A stretch of 64,000 nt of DNA, from NCBI RefSeq assembly GCF_050947335.1, contig NW_027473315.1, forward strand, positions 1,364,001-1,428,000. Reading direction: 5' to 3'. Position numbers and translations under genes: made by a program. This DNA comes from Megachile rotundata (Eukaryota > Arthropoda > Insecta > Hymenoptera > Megachilidae). This document shows, in pieces, positions 14,141 to 30,106 of this stretch. The notes under the pieces are model-generated. The model was not told the origin of the DNA, made no database searches, and saw only the letters and a program-made list of their open reading frames with translations. Numbering within the stretch: position 1 is the stretch's first letter; the number at the start of each line of letters is the position of its first letter.

Positions 14141-17100
14141 GATTGTATCATTGTGATTGTATGATTGTGATTGTATGATTGTGATTGTATGATTGTTTTT
14201 GTATGATTGTGATTGTATGATTGTGATTGTATGATTGTGATTGTATGATTGTGATTGTATGATTGTGATTGTATCATTGTGATTGTATGATTGTGATTGT
14301 ATGATTGTGATTGTATGATTGCGATAGTATGATTGTGATTGTATGATTTTGATTGTATGATTGTGATTGCATGATTGCGATAGTATGATTGTGATTGTAT
14401 GATTGTGATTGTATCATTGTGATTGTATGATTGTGATCATATGATTGTGATTGTATGATTGTGATTGTATGATTGTTTTTGTATGATTGTGATTGTATGA
14501 TTGTGATTGTATGATTGTGATTGTATGATTGTGGTTGTATGATTGTGATTGTATTATTGTGATTGTATGATTGTGATTGTATGATTGTGATTGTATGATT
14601 GTTTTTGTATGATTGTGATTGTATGATTGTGATTGTATGATTGTTATTGTATGATTGTTATTGTATGATTGTGATTGTATGATTGTGATTGTATGATTGT
14701 GATTGTATGATTGTGATTGTATGATTGAGATTGTATGATTGTGATTGTATTATTGTGATTGTATGATTGTGATTGTATGATTGTGATTGTATGATTGTGA
14801 ATATATGATTGTGATTGTATGATTGTGATTGTATGATTGTGATTGTATGATTGTTTTTGTATGATTGTGATTGTATAGTAGTAATTGTATGATTGTCATC
14901 GTATGATTGTGATTGTATGATTGTTTTTGTATGATTGTGATTGTATAGTAGCAATTGTATGATTGTCTTCGTATGATTGTGATCGTATGATTGTGATTGT
15001 ATGATTGTGATTGTATGATTGTGATTGTATGATTGTGATTGTATCATTGTGATTGTATGATTGTGATCATATGATTGTGATTGTATGATTGTGATTGTAT
15101 GATTGTTTTTGTATGATTGTGATTGTATGATTGTGATTGTATGATTGTGATTGTATGATTGTGATTGTATGATTGTGATTGTATGATTGTGATTGTATGA
15201 TTGTGATTGTATGATTGTGATTGTATGATTGTGATTGTATGATTGTGATTGTATGATTGCGATAGTATGATTGCGATTGTATGATTGCGATTGTATGATT
15301 GCGATTGTATGATTGTGATTGTATGATTGTGATTGTATGATTGTGATTGTATCATTGTGATTGTATGATTGTGATCATATGATTGTGATTGTATGATTGT
15401 GATTGTATGATTGTTTTTGTATGATTGTGATTGTATAGTAGCAATTGTATGATTGTCTTCGTATGATTGTGATCGTATGATTGTGATTGTATGATTGTGA
15501 TTGTATGATTGTGATTGTATGATTGTGATTGTATCATTGTGATTGTATGATTGTGATCATATGATTGTGATTGTATGATTGTGATTGTATGATTGTTTTT
15601 GTATGATTGTGATTGTATGATTGTGATTGTATGATTGTGATTGTATGATTGTGGTTGTATGATTGTGATTGTATTATTGTGATTGTATGATTGTGAATGT
15701 ATGATTGTGATTGTATGATTGCGATAGTATGATTGTGATTGTATGATTGTGATTGTATGATTGTGATTGTATGATTGCGATAGTATGATTGTGATTGTAT
15801 GATTGTGATTGTATGATTGTGATTGTATAATTGTGATTGTATGATTGAGATTGTATGATTGTGATTGTATTATTGTGATTGTATGATTGTGATTGTATGA
15901 TTGTGATTGTATGATTGTGATCATATGAGTGTGATTGTATGATTGTGATTGTATGATTGTGATTGTATGATTGTGATTGTATGATTGTTTTTGTATGATT
16001 GTGATTGTATGATTGTGATTGTATGATTATGATTGTATGATTGTGATTGTATTATTGTGATTGTATGATTGTGATTGTATGATTGCGATAGTATGATTGT
16101 GATTGTATGATTGTGATTGTATGATTGTGATTGTATGATTGTGATTGTATGATTGTGATTGTATGATTGTGATTGTATGATTGTGATTGTATGATTGTGG
16201 TTGTATGATTGTGATCGTATGATTGTGATTGTATGATTGTGATTGTATCATTGTGATTGAATGATTGTGAGCGTATGATTGTGAGTGTATGATTGTGATT
16301 GTATGATTGTTTTTGTATGATTGTGATTGTATGATTGTGATCGTACGATTGTGATCGTATGATTGTGATTGTATGATTGTGATCGTTTGATTGTGGTTGT
16401 ATAATTATTGTTCTATTATTGTGATTGTATGATTGTTCTTGTATGATTATGATCGTATGATTGTAATTGCATGATTGTGATTCTATGATTGTGATTGTAT
16501 GATTGTGATTGTATGATTGTGATTGTATGGTTGTGATTGTATGATTGCGATAGTATGATTGTGATTGTATGATTGTGATTGTATTATTGTGATTGTATGA
16601 TTGCGATAGTATGATTGTGATTGTATGATTGTGATTGTATGATTGTCTTCGTATGATTGTGATCGTATGATTGTGATCGTATGATTGTGATTGTATGATT
16701 GTGATTGTATCATTGTGATTGTATGATTGTGATCATATGATTGTGATTGTATGATTGTGATTGTATGATTGTTTTTGTATGATTGTGATTGTATGATTGG
16801 TATTGTACGATTGTGATTGTATGATTGTGATTGTATGATTGTGATTGTATTATTGTGATTGTATGATTGTGATTGTATGATTGTGATTGTATGATTGCGA
16901 TAGTATGATTGTGATTGTATGATTGTGATTGTATGATTGTGATTGTATGATTGCGATAGTATGATTGTGATTGTATGATTGTGATTGTATGATTGTGATT
17001 GTATAATTGTGATTGTATGATTGAGATTGTATGATTGTGATTGTATTATTGTGATTGTATGATTGTGATTGTATGATTGTGATTGTATGATTGTGAATGT

Positions 17101-18149
17101 ATGATTGTGATTGTATGATAGTGATTGTGTGATTCTGATTGTATGATCGTTTTTGTATGATTGTGATTGTATAGTAGTAATTGTATGATTGTCATCGTAT
17201 GATTGTGATTGTATGATTGTTTTTGTATGATTGTGATTGTATAGTAGTAACTATACGATTGTCTTCGTATGATTGTGATCGTATGATAGTGATTGTATGA
17301 TTGTGATTGTATGATTGTGATTGTATGATTGTGATTGTATGATTGTGATTGTATGATTGTGATTGTATGATTGTGATTGTATGATTGTGATTGTATCATT
17401 GTGATTGCATGATTGTTTTTGTATGATTGTGATTTCATGATTGTGATTGTATGATTGTGCCTGTATGATTGTGATGGTATGATTGTGATTGTATGATTGC
17501 GATTGTATGATTGCAATTTTATGAGTGTGATTATATGATTATGATTGTATGATTGTGATTGTATGATTGTTTTTGTATGATTGTGATTGTATGATTGTGA
17601 TTGTATGACTGCGATAGCATGATTGTGATTGTATGTTTGTGATTGTATGATTGTGATTGTATGATTGTGAATGTATGATTGTGATTGTATGATTGTGATT
17701 GTATGATTGAGATTGTATGATTGTTTTCGTATGATTGTGATTGTATGATTGCGATTGTATGATTGCAATTTTATGAGTGTGATTATATGATTATGATTGT
17801 ATGATTGTGATTGTATGATTGTGATTGTATGATTGTGATTGTATAATTGTGATTGTATGATTGTGATTATATGATTGCGATAGTACGATTGTGACTGTAT
17901 GATTGTGATTGTATGATTGTGATTGTATGATTGTGATTGTATGATTGTGATTGTATTATTGTGATTGTATGATTGTGATTTTATGATTGTGATTGTATGA
18001 CTGCGATAGCATGATTGTGATTGTATGTTTGTGATTGTATGATTGTGATTGTATGATTGTGAATGTATGATTGTGATTGTATGATTGTGATTGTATGATT
18101 GAGATTGTATGATTGTTTTCGTATGATTGTGATTGTATAGTAGTAATTG

Positions 18150-19925
18150 TATGATTGTCATAATATGATTGTGATTGTATGATTGTTTTTGTATGATTGT
18201 GATTGTATAGTAGTAATTGTATGATTGTCTTCGTATGATTGTGATCGTATGATTGTGATCGTATGATTGTGATTGTATGATTGTGATTGTATCATTGTGA
18301 TTGAATGATTGTGAGCGTATGATTGTGAGTGTATGATTGTGATTGTATGATTGTTTTTGTATGATTGTGATTGTATGATTGTGATCGTACGATTGTGATC
18401 GTATGACTGTGATTGTATGATTGTGATCGTTTGATTGTGGTTGTATAATTATTGTTCTATTATTGTGATTGTATGATTGTTCTTGTATGATTATGATCGT
18501 ATGATTGTAATTGCATGATTGTGATTGTATGATTGTGATTGTATGATTGTGATTGTATGATTGTGATTGTATGGTTGTGATTGTATGATTGCGATAGTAT
18601 GATTGTGATTGTATGATTGTGATTGTATGATTGTGATTGTATGATTGTGATTGAATGATTGTGATTGTATGATTGTGATTGTATGATTGTGATTGTATGA
18701 TTGTGATTGTATGATTGTGATTGTATTATTGTGATTGTATGATTGTGATTGTATGATTGTGATTGTATGATTGCGATAGTATGATTGTGATTGTATGATT
18801 GTGATTGTATGATTGTGATTGTATGATTGTGATTGTATCATTGTGATTGTATGATTGTGATCCTATGATTGTGATTGTATGATTGTGATTGTATGATTGT
18901 TTTTGTATGATTGTGATTGTATGATTGTGATTGTACGATTGTGATTGTATGATTGTGATTGTATTATTGTGACAAGTATGATTGTGATTGTATGATTGTG
19001 ATTGTATGATTGCGATAGTATGATTGTGATTGTATGATTGTGATTGTATGATTGTTATTGTATGATTGTGATTGTATGATTGCGATAGTATGATTGTGAT
19101 TGTATGATTGTGATTGTATGATTGTGATTGTATCATTGTGATTGTATGATTGTGATCATATGATTGTGATTGTATGATTGTGATTGTATGATTGTGATTG
19201 TATGATTGTGATTGTATGATTGTGATTGTATGATTGTGATTGTATGATTGTTTTTGTATGATTGTGATTGTATGATTGTGATTGTATAGTAGTAATTGTA
19301 TGATTGTCTTCGTATGATTGTGATCGTATGATTGTGATTGTATGATTGTGATTGTATGATTGTGATTGTATGATTGTGATTGTATCATTGTGATTGTATG
19401 ATTGTGATCATATGATTGTGATTGTATGATTGTGATTGTATGATTGTGATTGTATGATTGTGATTGTATGATTGTGATTGTATGATTGTTTTTGTATGAT
19501 TGTGATTGTATGATTGTGATTGTATGATTGTTATTGTATGATTGTTATTGTATGATTGTGATTGTATGATTGTGATTGTATGATTGTGATTGTATGATTG
19601 TGATTGTATGATTGAGATTGTATGATTGTGATTGTATTATTGTGATTGTATGATTGTGATTGTATGATTGTGATTGTATGATTGTGAATGTATGATTGTG
19701 ATTGTATGATTGTGATTGTATGATTGTGATTGTATGATTGTTTTTGTATGATTGTGATTGTATAGTAGTAATTGTATGATTGTCATCGTATGATTGTGAT
19801 TGTATGATTGTTTTTGTATGATTGTGATTGTATAGTAGCAATTGTATGATTGTCTTCGTATGATTGTGATCGTATGATTGTGATTGTATGATTGTGATTG
19901 TATGATTGTGATTGAATGATTGTGA
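18150..19925 (+). repeat. Four-copy duplication, copy 2 (about 1.8 kb)
   Basis: Same landmark order as 12380-14140. The 15-bp monomer is at 18961, exactly 5755 bp (411 monomers plus one base) from the one at 13206. Downstream of the GATTGAATG junction the copies diverge: here a GATCATATG unit follows, in copy 1 it is missing. Confidence 0.75.
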
Positions 19926-22734
19926 TTGTATCATTGTGATTGTATGATTGTGATCATATGATTGTGATTGTATGATTGTGATTGTATGATTGTTTTTGTA
20001 TGATTGTGATTGTATGATTGTGATTGTATGATTGTGATTGTATGATTGTGATTGTATGATTGTGATTGTATGATTGCGATAGTATGATTGCGATTGTATG
20101 ATTGCGATTGTATGATTGTGATTGTATGATTGTGATTGTATGATTGTGATTGTATGATTGTGATTGTATCATTGTGATTGTATGATTGTGATCATATGAT
20201 TGTGATTGTATGATTGTGATTGTATGATTGTTTTTGTATGATTGTGATTGTATGATTGTGATTGTATGATTGTGATTGTATGATTGTGATTGTATGATTG
20301 TGATTGTATGATTGTGATTGTATGATTGTGATTGTATGATTGTGATTGTATGATTGTGATTGTATGATTGCGATAGTATGATTGTGATTGTATGATTGTG
20401 ATTGTATGATTGTGATTGTATGATTGTGATTGTATCATTGTGATTGTATGATTGTGATCATATGATTGTCATCGTATGATTGCGATTGTATGATTGTTCT
20501 TGTATGATTGTGATTGTATAGTAGCAATTGTATGATTGTCTTCGTATGATTGTGATCGTATGATTGTGATTGTATGATTGTGATTGTATGATTGTGATTG
20601 TATGATTGTGATTGTATCATTGTGATTGTATGATTGTGATCATATGATTGTGAATGTATGATTGTGATTGTATGATTGTTTTTGTATGATTGTGATTGTA
20701 TGATTGTGATTGTATGATTGTGATTGTATGATTGTGGTTGTATGATTGTGATTGTATTATTGTGATTGTATGATTGTGAATGTATGATTGTGATTGTATG
20801 ATTGCGATAGTATGATTGTGATTGTATGATTGTGATTGTATGATTGTGATTGTATGATTGTGATTGTATGATTGTGATTGTATGATTGTGATCATATGAG
20901 TGTGATTGTATGATTGTGATTGTATGATTGTTTTTGTATGATTGTGATTGTATAGTAGTAATTGTATGATTGTCATCGTATGATTGTGATTGCACGATTG
21001 TTTTTGTATGATTGTGATTGTATAGTAGTAATTGTATGATTGACTTACTATGATTGTGATCGTATGATTGTGATTGTATGATTGTGATTGTATGATTGTG
21101 ATTGTATGATTGTTTTTGTATGATTGTGATTGTATGATTGTGATTGTATGATTATGATTGTATGATTGTGATTGTATTATTGTGATTGTATGATTGTGAT
21201 TGTATGATTGCGATAGTATGATTGTGATTGTATGATTGTGATTGTATGATTGTGATTGTATGATTGGTATTGTACGACTGTGATTGTATGATTGTGATTG
21301 TATGATTGTGATTGTATTATTGTGATTGTATGATTGTGATTGTATGATTGTGATTGTATGATTGCGATAGTATGATTGTGATTGTATGATTGTGATTGTA
21401 TGATTGTGATTGTATGATTGCGATAGTATGATTGTGATTGTATGATTGTGATTGTATGATTGTGATTGTATAATTGTGATTGTATGATTGAGATTGTATG
21501 ATTGTGATTGTATTATTGTGATTGTATGATTGTGATTGTATGATTGTGATTGTATGATTGTGAATGTATGATTGTGATTGTATGATAGTGATTGTGTGAT
21601 TCTGATTGTATGATCGTTTTTGTATGATTGTGATTGTATAGTAGTAATTGTATGATTGTCATCGTATGATTGTGATTGTATGATTGTTTTTGTATGATTG
21701 TGATTGTATAGTAGTAACTATATGATTGTCTTCGTATGATTGTGATCGTATGATAGTGATTGTATGATTGTGATTGTATGATTGTGATTGTATGATTGTG
21801 ATTGTATGATTGTGATTGTATGATTGTGATTGTATCATTGTGATTGTATGATTGTGATCATATGATTGTGATTGTATGATTGTGATTGTATGATTGTGAT
21901 TGTATGATTGTTTTTGTATGATTGTGATTGTATGATTGGTATTGTACGATTGTGATTGTATGATTGTGATTGTATGATTGTGATTGTATTATTGTGATTG
22001 TATGATTGTGATTGTATGATTGTGATTGTATGATTGCGATAGTATGATTGTGATTGTATGATTGTGATTGTATGATTGTGATTGTATGATTGCGATAGTA
22101 TGATTGTGATTGTATGATTGTGATTGTATGATTGTGATTGTATAATTGTGATTGTATGATTGAGATTGTATGATTGTGATTGTATTATTGTGATTGTATG
22201 ATTGTGATTGTATGATTGTGATTGTATGATTGTGAATGTATGATTGTGATTGTATGATAGTGATTGTGTGATTCTGATTGTATGATCGTTTTTGTATGAT
22301 TGTGATTGTATAGTAGTAATTGTATGATTGTCATCGTATGATTGTGATTGTATGATTGTTTTTGTATGATTGTGATTGTATAGTAGTAACTATATGATTG
22401 TCTTCGTATGATTGTGATCGTATGATAGTGATTGTATGATTGTGATTGTATGATTGTGATTGTATGATTGTGATTGTATGATTGTGATTGTATGATTGTG
22501 ATTGTATGATTGTGATTGTATCATTGTGATTGCATGATTGTTTTTGTATGATTGTGATTTCATGATTGTGATTGTATGATTGTGCCTGTATGATTGTGAT
22601 GGTATGATTGTGATTGTATGATTGCGATTGTATGATTGCAATTTTATGAGTGTGATTATATGATTATGATTGTATGATTGTGATTGTATGATTGTTTTTG
22701 TATGATTGTGATTGTATGATTGTGATTGTATGAT

Positions 22735-25700
22735 TGTGATTGCATGATTGTGGTTGTATGATTATGGTTCTATTATTGTGATTGTATGATTTTTCTTGTA
22801 TGATTATAATCGTATGATTGTAATTGCATGATTGTGATTGTATGATTGTGGTTGTATGATTGTGATTGTATGATTGTGATTATATGATTGCGATAGTACG
22901 ATTGTGACTGTATGATTGTGATTGTATGATTGTGATTGTATGATTGTGATTGTATGATTGTGATTGTATTATTGTGATTGTATGATTGTGATTGTATGAT
23001 TGTGATTGTATGACTGCGATAGCATGATTGTGATTGTATGTTTGTGATTGTATGATTGTGATTGTATGATTGTGAATGTATGATTGTGATTGTATGATTG
23101 TGATTGTATGATTGAGATTGTATGATTGTTTTCGTATGATTGTGATTGTATAGTAGTAATTGTATGATTGTCATAATATGATTGTGATTGTATGATTGTT
23201 TTTGTATGATTGTGATTGTATAGTAGTAATTGTATGATTGTCTTCGTATGATTGTGATCGTATGATTGTGATCGTATGATTGTGATTGTATGATTGTGAT
23301 TGTATCATTGTGATTGAATGATTGTGAGCGTATGATTGTGAGTGTATGATTGTGATTGTATGATTGTTTTTGTATGATTGTGATTGTATGATTGTGATCG
23401 TACGATTGTGATCGTATGACTGTGATTGTATGATTGTGATCGTTTGATTGTGGTTGTATAATTATTGTTCTATTATTGTGATTGTATGATTGTTCTTGTA
23501 TGATTATGATCGTATGATTGTAATTGCATGATTGTGATTGTATGATTGTGATTGTATGATTGTGATTGTATGATTGTGATTGTATTATTGTGATTGTATG
23601 ATTGTGATTGTATGATTGTGATTGTATGATTGTGATTGTATGATTGCGATAGTATGATTGTGATTGTATGATTGTGATTGTATGATTGTGATTGTATGAT
23701 TGTGATTGTATCATTGTGATTGTATGATTGTGATCCTATGATTGTGATTGTATGATTGTGATTGTATGATTGTTTTTGTATGATTGTGATTGTATGATTG
23801 TGATTGTACGATTGTGATTGTATGATTGTGATTGTATTATTGTGACAAGTATGATTGTGATTGTATGATTGTGATTGTATGATTGCGATAGTATGATTGT
23901 GATTGTATGATTGTGATTGTATGATTGTTATTGTATGATTGTGATTGTATGATTGCGATAGTATGATTGTGATTGTATGATTGTGATTGTATGATTGTGA
24001 TTGTATCATTGTGATTGTATGATTGTGATCATATGATTGTGATTGTATGATTGTGATTGTATGATTGTGATTGTATGATTGTGATTGTATGATTGTGATT
24101 GTATGATTGTGATTGTATGATTGTGATTGTATGATTGTTTTTGTATGATTGTGATTGTATGATTGTGATTGTATAGTAGTAATTGTATGATTGTCTTCGT
24201 ATGATTGTGATCGTATGATTGTGATTGTATGATTGTGATTGTATGATTGTGATTGTATGATTGTGATTGTATCATTGTGATTGTATGATTGTGATCATAT
24301 GATTGTGATTGTATGATTGTGATTGTATGATTGTGATTGTATGATTGTGATTGTATGATTGTTTTTGTATGATTGTGATTGTATGATTGTGATTGTATGA
24401 TTGTTATTGTATGATTGTTATTGTATGATTGTGATTGTATGATTGTGATTGTATGATTGTGATTGTATGATTGTGATTGTATGATTGTGATTGTATGATT
24501 GAGATTGTATGATTGTGATTGTATTATTGTGATTGTATGATTGTGATTGTATGATTGTGATTGTATGATTGTGAATGTATGATTGTGATTGTATGATTGT
24601 GATTGTATGATTGTGATTGTATGATTGTTTTTGTATGATTGTGATTGTATAGTAGTAATTGTATGATTGTCATCGTATGATTGTGATTGTATGATTGTTT
24701 TTGTATGATTGTGATTGTATAGTAGCAATTGTATGATTGTCTTCGTATGATTGTGATCGTATGATTGTGATTGTATGATTGTGATTGTATGATTGTGATT
24801 GAATGATTGTGATTGTATCATTGTGATTGTATGATTGTGATCATATGATTGTGATTGTATGATTGTGATTGTATGATTGTTTTTGTATGATTGTGATTGT
24901 ATGATTGTGATTGTATGATTGTGATTGTATGATTGTGATTGTATGATTGTGATTGTATGATTGTGATTGTATGATTGCGGTAGTATGATTGCGATTGTAT
25001 GATTGTGATTGTATGATTGTGATTGTATGATTGTGATTGTATGATTGTGATTGTATGATTGTGATTGTATCATTGTGATTGTATGATTGTGATCATATGA
25101 TTGTGATTGTATGATTGTGATTGTATGATTGTTTTTGTATGATTGTGATTGTATGATTGTGATTGTATGATTGTGATTGTATGATTGTGATTGTATGATT
25201 GTGATTGTATGATTGTGATTGTATGATTGTGATTGTATGATTGTGATTGTATGATTGTGATTGTATGATTGCGATAGTATGATTGTGATTGTATGATTGT
25301 GATTGTATGATTGTGATTGTATGATTGTGATTGTATCATTGTGATTGTATGATTGTGATCATATGATTGTCATCGTATGATTGTGATTGTATGATTGTTC
25401 TTGTATGATTGTGATTGTATAGTAGCAATTGTATGATTGTCTTCGTATGATTGTGATCGTATGATTGTGATTGTATGATTGTGATTGTATGATTGTGATT
25501 GTATGATTGTGATTGTATCATTGTGATTGTATGATTGTGATCATATGATTGTGAATGTATGATTGTGATTGTATGATTGTTTTTGTATGATTGTGATTGT
25601 ATGATTGTGATTGTATGATTGTGATTGTATGATTGTGATTGTATGATTGTGGTTGTATGATTGTGATTGTATTATTGTGATTGTATGATTGTGAATGTAT

Positions 25701-26728
25701 GATTGTGATTGTATGATTGCGATAGTATGATTGTGATTGTATGATTGTGATTGTATGATTGTGATTGTATGATTGTGATTGTATGATTGTGATTGTATGA
25801 TTGTGATCATATGAGTGTGATTGTATGATTGTGATTGTATGATTGTTTTTGTATGATTGTGATTGTATAGTAGTAATTGTATGATTGTCATCGTATGATT
25901 GTGATTGCACGATTGTTTTTGTATGATTGTGATTGTATAGTAGTAATTGTATGATTGACTTACTATGATTGTGATCGTATGATTGTGATTGTATGATTGT
26001 GATTGTATGATTGTTTTTGTATGATTGTGATTGTATAGTAGTAATTGTATGATTGTCATCGTATGATTGTGATTGTATGATTGTTTTTGTATGATTGTGA
26101 TTGTATAGTAGTAATTGTATGATTGTCATCGTATGATTGTGATTGTATGATTGTTTTTGTATGATTGTGATTGTATAGTAGTAATTGTATGATTGTCTTC
26201 GTATGATTGTGATTGTATGATTGTGATTGTATGATTGTGATTGTATGATTGTGATTGTATGATTGCGATTGTATCATTGTGATTGTATGATTGTGATCAT
26301 ATGATTGTGATCATATGATTGTGATTGTATGATTGTGATTGTATGATTGTTTTTGTATGATTGTGATTGTATGATTGTGATTGTATGATTGTGATTGTAT
26401 GATTGTGATTGTATTATTGTGATTGTATGATTGTGATTGTATGATTGCGATAGTATGATTGTGATTGTATGATTGTGATTGTATGATTGTGATTGTATGA
26501 TTGTGATTGTATGATTGTGATTGTATGATTGTGATTGTATGATTGTGATTGTATGATTGTGGTTGTATGATTGTGATCGTATGATTGTGATTGTATGATT
26601 GTGATTGTATCATTGTGATTGAATGATTGTGAGCGTATGATTGTGAGTGTATGATTGTGATCGTATGATTGTGATCGTATGATTGTGATTGTATGATTGT
26701 GATTGTATCATTGTGATTGTATGATTGT
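22735..26728 (+). repeat. Long-range duplication, copy 1 (about 4.0 kb)
   Basis: Matches 57095-61200. The offset is 34500 at the 15-bp monomer (23834/58334) and 34472 further right, a difference of two monomers. From about 25070 to 26280 the antisense translations of the two copies are identical over several hundred residues, so identity is very high. Shared rare landmarks include ATTATAATCG near 22803/57165 and the GACTTACTATG unit at 25957/60429. Confidence 0.8.
25957..25967 (+). repeat. GACTTACTATG marker unit (one of 8 copies)
   Basis: A rare junction unit beginning at 21042, 25957, 27007, 42115, 46526, 60429, 62053 and 63887. It usually lies about 90 bp after a GCACGATTG unit. A related form, GACTTCGTATG, occurs at 48486, 51398 and 55752, and two of those follow GTACGATTG instead. 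The common array form at this place is GTCTTCGTATG, so the three forms make a mutational series. Confidence 0.8.
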
Positions 26729-27194
26729 GATTGTATCATTGTGATTGCATGATTGTTTTTGTATGATTGTGATTTCATGATTGTGATTGTATGATTGTGC
26801 CTGTATGATTGTGATGGTATGATTGTGATTGTATGATTGCGATTGTATGATTGCAATTTTATGAGTGTGATTATATGATTCTGATTGTATGATTGTTTTT
26901 GTATGATTGTGATTGTATAGTAGTAATTGTATGATTGTCATCGTATGATTGTGATTGCACGATTGTTTTTGTATGATTGTGATTGTATAGTAGTAATTGT
27001 ATGATTGACTTACTATGATTGTGATCGTATGATTGTGATTGTATGATTGTGATTGTATGATTGTTTTTGTATGATTGTGATTGTATAGTAGTAGTTGTAT
27101 GATTGTCATCGTATGATTGTGATTGTATGATTGTTTTTGTATGATTGTTATTGTATAGTAGTAATTGTATGATTGTCATCGTATGATTGTGATT

Positions 27195-27207
27195 GTATGA
27201 TTGTTTT
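27195..27207 (+). repeat. 13-bp off-register monomer
   Basis: The unit reads GTATGATTGTTTT, one T short of the common T-run monomer. It is the only shortened unit I found, and it cancels the +1 of the 15-mer at 27754 in the spacing of the neighbouring block A copies (26799 to 28325 is exactly 109 monomers). A homopolymer sequencing error is an equally good explanation. Confidence 0.7.
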
Positions 27208-30106
27208 GTATGATTGTGATTGTATAGTAGTAATTGTATGATTGTCTTCGTATGATTGTGATTGTATGATTCTGATTGTATGATTGTGATTGTATGATTG
27301 TGATTGTATGATTGTGATTGTATCATTGTGATTGTATGATTGTGATCATATGATTGTGATCATATGATTGTGATTGTATGATTGTGATTGTATGATTGTT
27401 TTTGTATGATTGTGATTGTATGATTGTGATTGTATGATTGTGATTGTATGATTGTGATTGTATTATTGTGATTGTATGATTGTGATTGTATGATTGCGAT
27501 AGTATGATTGTGATTGTATGATTGTGATTGTATGATTGTGATTGTATGATTGTGATTGTATGATTGCGATAGTATGATTGTGATTGTATGATTGTGATTG
27601 TATGATTGTGATTGTATGATTGTGATTGTATCATTGTGATTGTATGATTGTGATCCTATGATTGTGATTGTATGATTGTGATTGTATGATTGTTTTTGTA
27701 TGATTGTGATTGTATGATTGTGATTGTACGATTGTGATTGTATGATTGTGATTGTATTATTGTGACAAGTATGATTGTGATTGTATGATTGTGATTGTAT
27801 GATTGCGATAGTATGATTGTGATTGTATGATTGTGATTGTATGATTGTGATTGTATGATTGCGATAGTATGATTGTGATTGTATGATTGTGATTGTATGA
27901 TTGTGATTGTATAATTGTGATTGTATGATTGAGATTGTATGTTTGTGATTGTATTATTGTGATTGTATGATTGTGATTGTATGATTGTGATTGTATGATT
28001 GTGAATGTATGATTGTGATTGTATGATAGTGATTGTGTGATTCTGATTGTATGATTGTTTTTGTATGATTGTGATTGTATAGTAGTAATTGTATGATTGT
28101 CATCGTATGCTTGTGATTGTATGATTGTTTTTGTATAATTGTGACTGTATAGTAGTAATTGTATGATTGTCTTCGTATGATTGTGATCGTATGATAGTGA
28201 TTGTATGATTGTGATTGTATGATTGTGATTGTATGATTGTGATTGTATGATTGTGATTGTATCATTGTGATTGCATGATTGTTTTTGTATGATTGTGATT
28301 TCATGATTGTGATTGTATGATTGTGCCTGTATGATTGTGATGGTATGATTGTGATTGTATGATTGCGATTGTATGATTGCAATTTTATGAGTGTGATTAT
28401 ATGATTATGATTGTATGATTGTGATTGTATGATTGTTTTTGTATGATTGTGATTGTATGGTTGTGATTGTATGATTGTGATTGCATGATTGTGGTTGTAT
28501 GATTATGGTTCTATTATTGTTATTGTATGATTTTTCTTGTATGATTATGATCGTATGATTGTAATTGCATGATTGTGATTGTATGATTGTGATTGTATGA
28601 TTGTGATTATATGATTGCGATAGTACGATTGTGACTGTATGATTGTGATTGTATGATTGTGATTGTATTATTGTGATTGTATGATTGTGATTGTATGATT
28701 GTGATTGTATGACTGCGATAGCATGATTGTGATTGTATGTTTGTGATTGTATGATTGTGATTGTATGATTGAGATTGTATGATTGTGATTGTATTATTGT
28801 GATTGTGTGATTGTGATTGTATGATTGTTATTGTATGATTGTGAATGTATGATTGTGATTGTATGATTGTGATTGTATGATTGAGATTGTATGATTGTTT
28901 TCGTATGATTGTGATTGTATAGTAGTAATTGTATGATTGTCATCATATGATTGTGATTGTATGATTGTTTTTGTATGATTGTGATTGTATAGTAGTAATT
29001 GTATGATTGTCTTCGTATGATTGTGATCGTATGATTGTGATCGTATGATTGTGATTGTATGATTGTGATTGTATCATTGTGATTGAATGATTGTGAGCGT
29101 ATGATTGTGAGTGTATGATTGTGATTATATGATTGTTTTTGTAAGATTGTGATTGTATGATTGTGATCGTACGATTGTGATCGTATGATTGTGATTGTAT
29201 GATTGTGATCGTTTGATTGTGGTTTTATAATTATTGTTCTATTATTGTGATTGTATGATTGTCTTCGTATGATTGTGATCGTATGATTGTGATTGTATGA
29301 TTGTGATTGTATGATTGTGATTCTATGATTGTGATTGTATCATTGTGATTGTATGATTGTGATCATATGATTGTGATTGTATGATTGTGATTGTATGATT
29401 GTTTTTGTATGATTGTGATTGTATGATTGTGATTGTATGATTGTGATTGTATGATTGTGGTTGTATGATTGTGATTGTATTATTGTGATTGTATGATTGT
29501 GATTGTATGATTGTGATTGTATGATTGCGATAGTATGATTGTGATTGTATGATTGTGATTGTATGATTGTGATTGTATGATTGCGATACTATGATTGTGA
29601 TTGTATGATTGTGATTGTATGATTGTGATTGTATGATTGTGATTGTATGATTGTGATTGTATGATTGTGATTGTATCATTGTGATTGTATGATTGTGATC
29701 ATATGATTGTGATTGTATGATTGTGATTGTATGATTGTTTTTGTATGATTGTGATTGTATGATTGTGATTGTATGATTGTGATTGTATGATTGTGATTGT
29801 ATGATTGTGATTGTATGATTGTTTTTGTATGATTGTGATTGTATGATTGTGATTGTATAGTAGTAATTGTATGATTGGCTTCGTATGATTGTGATCGTAT
29901 GATTGTGATTGTATGATTGTGATTGTATGATTGCGATTGTATGATTGTGATTGTATCATTGTGATTGTATGATTGTGATCATATGATTGTGATTGTATGA
30001 TTGTGATTGTATGATTGTGATTGTATGATTGTGATTGTATGATTGTTTTTGTATGATTGTGATCATATGATTGTGATTGTATGATTGTGATTGTATGATT
30101 GTGATT

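Noticed and set aside
313..29679. Dozens of long minus-strand open frames in the left array (for example 12722-13633, 17046-18161, 24006-25073).
   Set aside because: They are translations of the 14-bp repeat, open in all three antisense frames because the unit's reverse complement has no stop. They show no protein domain or gene-like codon structure.
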